Positions 50,293 to 52,951 of a DNA stretch of 52,951 bases are shown one piece after another (within the stretch, counting starts at the first letter, position 1; each line of letters begins with the position of its first letter). Under the pieces are notes generated by a model, which ran no database searches, had not been told where the DNA came from, and saw nothing but the letters and a program-made list of their open reading frames with translations. The stretch is from positions 1 to 52,951 of the forward strand of contig DHFT01000038.1 of the NCBI GenBank assembly GCA_002402375.1, written 5' to 3'. Source of the DNA: Elusimicrobia bacterium UBA4817. GTDB taxonomy: Bacteria > Elusimicrobiota > UBA8919. Both the position numbers and the translations under genes were made by a program.

Positions 50293-52911
50293 TCATCTTC
50301 CACAGCATTTTTTGTATTTTTTCCCGCTTCCGCACGGGCAGGGGTCGTTTCTGCCGATTTTTTTTGGCATAGTTGCGACTGTTTGTTGGGGCTTCTGAAA
50401 CGGTTGTGATTGTTTTGCAGTCGGCAGTTGTCCGCTTGATATTGAAATCGGTTGCGGTCTGAATCTCGGCTGCGGCATAACCTGAACTCGGAAAACATAC
50501 TCAACGGTCTCTTCGCGGATTCTATCCATCATTATCATAAAAAGTGAAAGTGATTCTTTTTTATATTCAACCAGCGGGTCTTTTTGACCGTAAGCCCGCA
50601 GTCCAACACCTTTTCTCAACTGGTCCAAATCGTAAAGATGATTTTTCCAAGCGTTGTCAATAACCTGAAGCATTACCTGTCGTTCTATATTTTCATAAAT
50701 TTCTTTTGTGAATTCCGCTTCACGCTGGTTATAGATATATTTTATTTTTTCTAACAGTTTCTCTTTGAATAATTCCTGATTAAGTGCGCCGATTTCTTCT
50801 TTTGACAATTTTAATTCCAACCCGAAAGTTCGTTTCAACCATTCCAAGATGGCGGTAATTTCCCATTTTTCCGGGTATTCTTTTTTCGGGCAGTAAATTT
50901 CTAATTTTTCGTCAATTGATTCGTCAATCATCTCCCGGATTTTTTCAGAAATACTTAAACCCTCTAAAACGGAATTTCTTAAAGCGTAAATAACTTCACG
51001 CTGCTTACTCATTACGTTATCGTATTGCAAAAGATTTTTTCTTATTTCAAAATTCATCTCTTCAACTTTCCGCTGGGCATTTTCTATTGCACGGGATACA
51101 AGCGGATGTTCTATTACTTCCCCTTCCTTCATTCCGAGTTTTTGCATTATCGGCGAAATTCTGTCGGAGCCGAACAGCCGCATAAGTTCATCTTCCAGAG
51201 AGAGAAAAAATCTTGAACTGCCCATATCTCCCTGCCGGCCGCCTCGCCCTCTCAACTGATTGTCAATTCTCCGCGCTTCGTGTCTTTCTGTGCCGAGGAT
51301 GTGAAGGCCGCCTAATTTTTTTACTTCTTCCTGCTCCGCAATTTCTGACGGGTTTCCGCCTAAAACGATATCAGTTCCTCTTCCCGCCATATTTGTTGCG
51401 ACGGTGACTCCTTTTTTTCTTCCTGCCTGTGCGATAATTTGCGCTTCCTGTTCGTGGTATTTTGCATTCAGTAACTGATGAGGCACGCCGCGCTTTTTCA
51501 ACATCGCGGAAAGTTTTTCATTCTTCTCAATTGAGCGGGTCCCGACGAGCACAGGTCGTCCCAGTTTATAAAGTTCTTCAATCTCATTTAAGATCGCTTC
51601 ATATTTTTCTTTTTCGGTTCTATAGATTAAATCCGGAAAATCTTCACGCCGCATCGGTTTATTTGTCGGTATTTCAACGACGTCTAATTTATAAATATGC
51701 CAAAACTCGCCTGCCTCCGTCATAGCGGTGCCTGTCATTCCCGCAAGTTTTTTATAAAGTTTGAAAAAGTTCTGGTAGGTAATCGTTGCAAGCGTCTGGT
51801 TTTCCTCGGCGATTCTTAAGTTTTCTTTTGCCTCAACTGCCTGGTGAAGTCCTTCCGACCAGCGTCTTCCCGGCATCAATCTGCCTGTAAATTCGTCAAC
51901 AATTATTACTTCACCCTCTTTAACGACATAATCAACATCCCTTTTGAAAAGATTGTGCGCTTTCAATGCCTGATTTATATGATGAACCCATTCCGATTGA
52001 ATATCGTCATACAGATTTTTTATACCGAGCATTTTTTCACATTTTGACACGCCCTGTTGAGTAAGCGTAGCGGTATGATTTTTCTCGTCAATGATATAAT
52101 CAAATCCGACGGACAAATCAACTCCCTGGTATTTTGCGTCAATTTCTTCCGCCTCGGTTATAAATTTTCCTTTGAGATGAGGTATCACCCGGTTTATGAT
52201 GTAATATTTGTCCGTTGATTCTTCGGCGGGACCGGAAATAATCAAAGGCGTTCTCGCTTCGTCAACCAAAATTGAGTCAACCTCGTCCACAATCGCATAA
52301 TTAAGTTCGCGCAAAACCCTTTCCTCTTTTGAGCGTTTCATATTATCGCGAAGATAATCAAATCCAATTTCCGAGTTGGTAACAAATGTGACATCGCACA
52401 GATATGCCTTTTTTCTTTCTTCGTCTGATATATCATGCTGAAGATACCCGACGGTTAAACCCAAAAATTCATAAACGGGACCCATCCAGAAACGGTCTCT
52501 TTTTGCGAGATAATCGTTGACGGTAATTATATGAACGCCTTTCCCGGAAAGTGCATTAAGATATGTCGGAAGTGTTGCAACGAGTGTCTTCCCTTCGCCG
52601 GTTTTCATTTCGGCAATTTTTCCCTGATGAAGAATTATCCCGCCCATAATCTGGACATCAAAATGTCTTAACCCGATTGTCCTTTTTGATGCCTCGCGGA
52701 CGACTGCAAATGCCTCGGGCAGTATTTGTTCAATTGTCTCGCCTTGTGAAAGACGGTTTCTGAATTCATCCGTTTTCAGTTTAATCGCATCATCAGATAA
52801 TTTTTTAATTTTTTCTTCATAAGAATTTATCTGAGAAATAATAGGCAATATTTTTTTTATATCCCTTTGCGATTTCGTGCCGAAAATTTTTCTGAAAATA
52901 TAATCTATCAT
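50293..52911 (-). CDS. secA: Preprotein translocase ATPase SecA
   Basis: SecA drives unfolded proteins through SecYEG. The start used is the ATG of [20 protein letters not shown]; a GTG 12 codons upstream is possible but sits in a repeat and adds poor sequence. Motifs: Walker A MKTGEGKT (102-109 from this start), the [19 protein letters not shown] region, and NBD2 with [15 protein letters not shown] and [11 protein letters not shown]. Then come the helical scaffold, a proline/glutamine-rich linker and a C-terminal SEC-C zinc motif ([17 protein letters not shown]) that binds SecB or ribosomes. Length 872 is normal. The right-hand edge of the window begins another repeat (CCACAGAG) just upstream. 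Confidence 0.96.
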   Translation of the reverse strand: MIDYIFRKIFGTKSQRDIKKILPIISQINSYEEKIKKLSDDAIKLKTDEFRNRLSQGETIEQILPEAFAVVREASKRTIGLRHFDVQIMGGIILHQGKIAEMKTGEGKTLVATLPTYLNALSGKGVHIITVNDYLAKRDRFWMGPVYEFLGLTVGYLQHDISDEERKKAYLCDVTFVTNSEIGFDYLRDNMKRSKEERVLRELNYAIVDEVDSILVDEARTPLIISGPAEESTDKYYIINRVIPHLKGKFITEAEEIDAKYQGVDLSVGFDYIIDEKNHTATLTQQGVSKCEKMLGIKNLYDDIQSEWVHHINQALKAHNLFKRDVDYVVKEGEVIIVDEFTGRLMPGRRWSEGLHQAVEAKENLRIAEENQTLATITYQNFFKLYKKLAGMTGTAMTEAGEFWHIYKLDVVEIPTNKPMRREDFPDLIYRTEKEKYEAILNEIEELYKLGRPVLVGTRSIEKNEKLSAMLKKRGVPHQLLNAKYHEQEAQIIAQAGRKKGVTVATNMAGRGTDIVLGGNPSEIAEQEEVKKLGGLHILGTERHEARRIDNQLRGRGGRQGDMGSSRFFLSLEDELMRLFGSDRISPIMQKLGMKEGEVIEHPLVSRAIENAQRKVEEMNFEIRKNLLQYDNVMSKQREVIYALRNSVLEGLSISEKIREMIDESIDEKLEIYCPKKEYPEKWEITAILEWLKRTFGLELKLSKEEIGALNQELFKEKLLEKIKYIYNQREAEFTKEIYENIERQVMLQVIDNAWKNHLYDLDQLRKGVGLRAYGQKDPLVEYKKESLSLFMIMMDRIREETVEYVFRVQVMPQPRFRPQPISISSGQLPTAKQSQPFQKPQQTVATMPKKIGRNDPCPCGSGKKYKKCCGR

Positions 52912-52951
52912 ATTAGATATTTTGAAATTGTTGAAAAACCTTGCCACAGAG

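Overview
The window is an AT-rich stretch of a Gram-negative (diderm) bacterial chromosome. It carries a nearly continuous outer-envelope programme: lpxA, an lpxC-fabZ fusion, lpxD, lpxB, lpxI, an MsbA-type exporter, bamA, a Skp/OmpH chaperone, tamB, LolC/LolD-type transporter genes, lnt and secA. The LpxC-FabZ fusion, LpxI instead of LpxH, and the paired TIGR03545/TIGR03546-type proteins suggest an uncultured lineage in the Elusimicrobiota/Omnitrophota neighbourhood. That placement is inference. Every gene I accept is on the minus strand except rpmB (ribosomal protein L28), so transcription runs from high to low coordinates. I see no tRNA, rRNA, CRISPR array or transposase. No gene-free stretch exceeds 300 bases; the longest (13126-13356) holds a repeat and a terminator.

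Layout in transcription order. 53.0-49.1 kb: secA, a lipoprotein and a small VRR-NUC nuclease. 48.8-48.2 kb: a decayed patch with a truncated DUF1016 gene and a dispersed repeat. 48.2-44.4 kb: yjbQ, nadE, lnt and a GAF/HD-GYP regulator. 44.3-37.3 kb: prfB (with its programmed frameshift), a response regulator, lysS, an inserted restriction-modification pair, then lolC/E-lolD. 37.2-33.6 kb: clpC, a DUF433/DUF5615 toxin-antitoxin-like pair and a GNAT acetyltransferase. 33.5-31.5 kb: a predicted seven-bladed propeller protein, a small outer-membrane barrel and a small cytosolic protein. 31.4-16.8 kb: tamB-bamA-skp-lpxD-lpxC/fabZ-lpxA-TIGR03546-TIGR03545-lpxI. 16.8-14.4 kb: an insertion with a secreted protein, a truncated oxidoreductase copy and an AAA/DUF4143 ATPase. 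14.3-6.3 kb: Gfo/Idh oxidoreductase, lpxB, a membrane methyltransferase, an ArsR repressor, galT, a glycosyltransferase, msbA and a PorV-like outer-membrane protein. 6.2-0 kb: a short Rel/SpoT enzyme, convergent rpmB, recG, a polytopic membrane protein and coaD.

Together the genes make lipid A (LpxA/C/D/I/B), flip it (MsbA), secrete and fold outer-membrane proteins (SecA, Skp, BamA, TamB) and mature and release lipoproteins (Lnt, LolCD).

The most unusual features are non-coding. (1) A family of about 60-110-base inverted repeats built from short CAGA/CTGTG-like units sits at gene junctions; two copies are nested and one lies in frame inside lysS. (2) Four heptanucleotide tandem repeats lie inside envelope genes, where a change of one unit shifts the frame. 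(3) Two near-identical palindromes bracket the ArsR repressor gene, with a weaker third at lpxD. (4) The RF2 frameshift site is intact, so the real prfB start is about 160 bases upstream of the longest uninterrupted frame.
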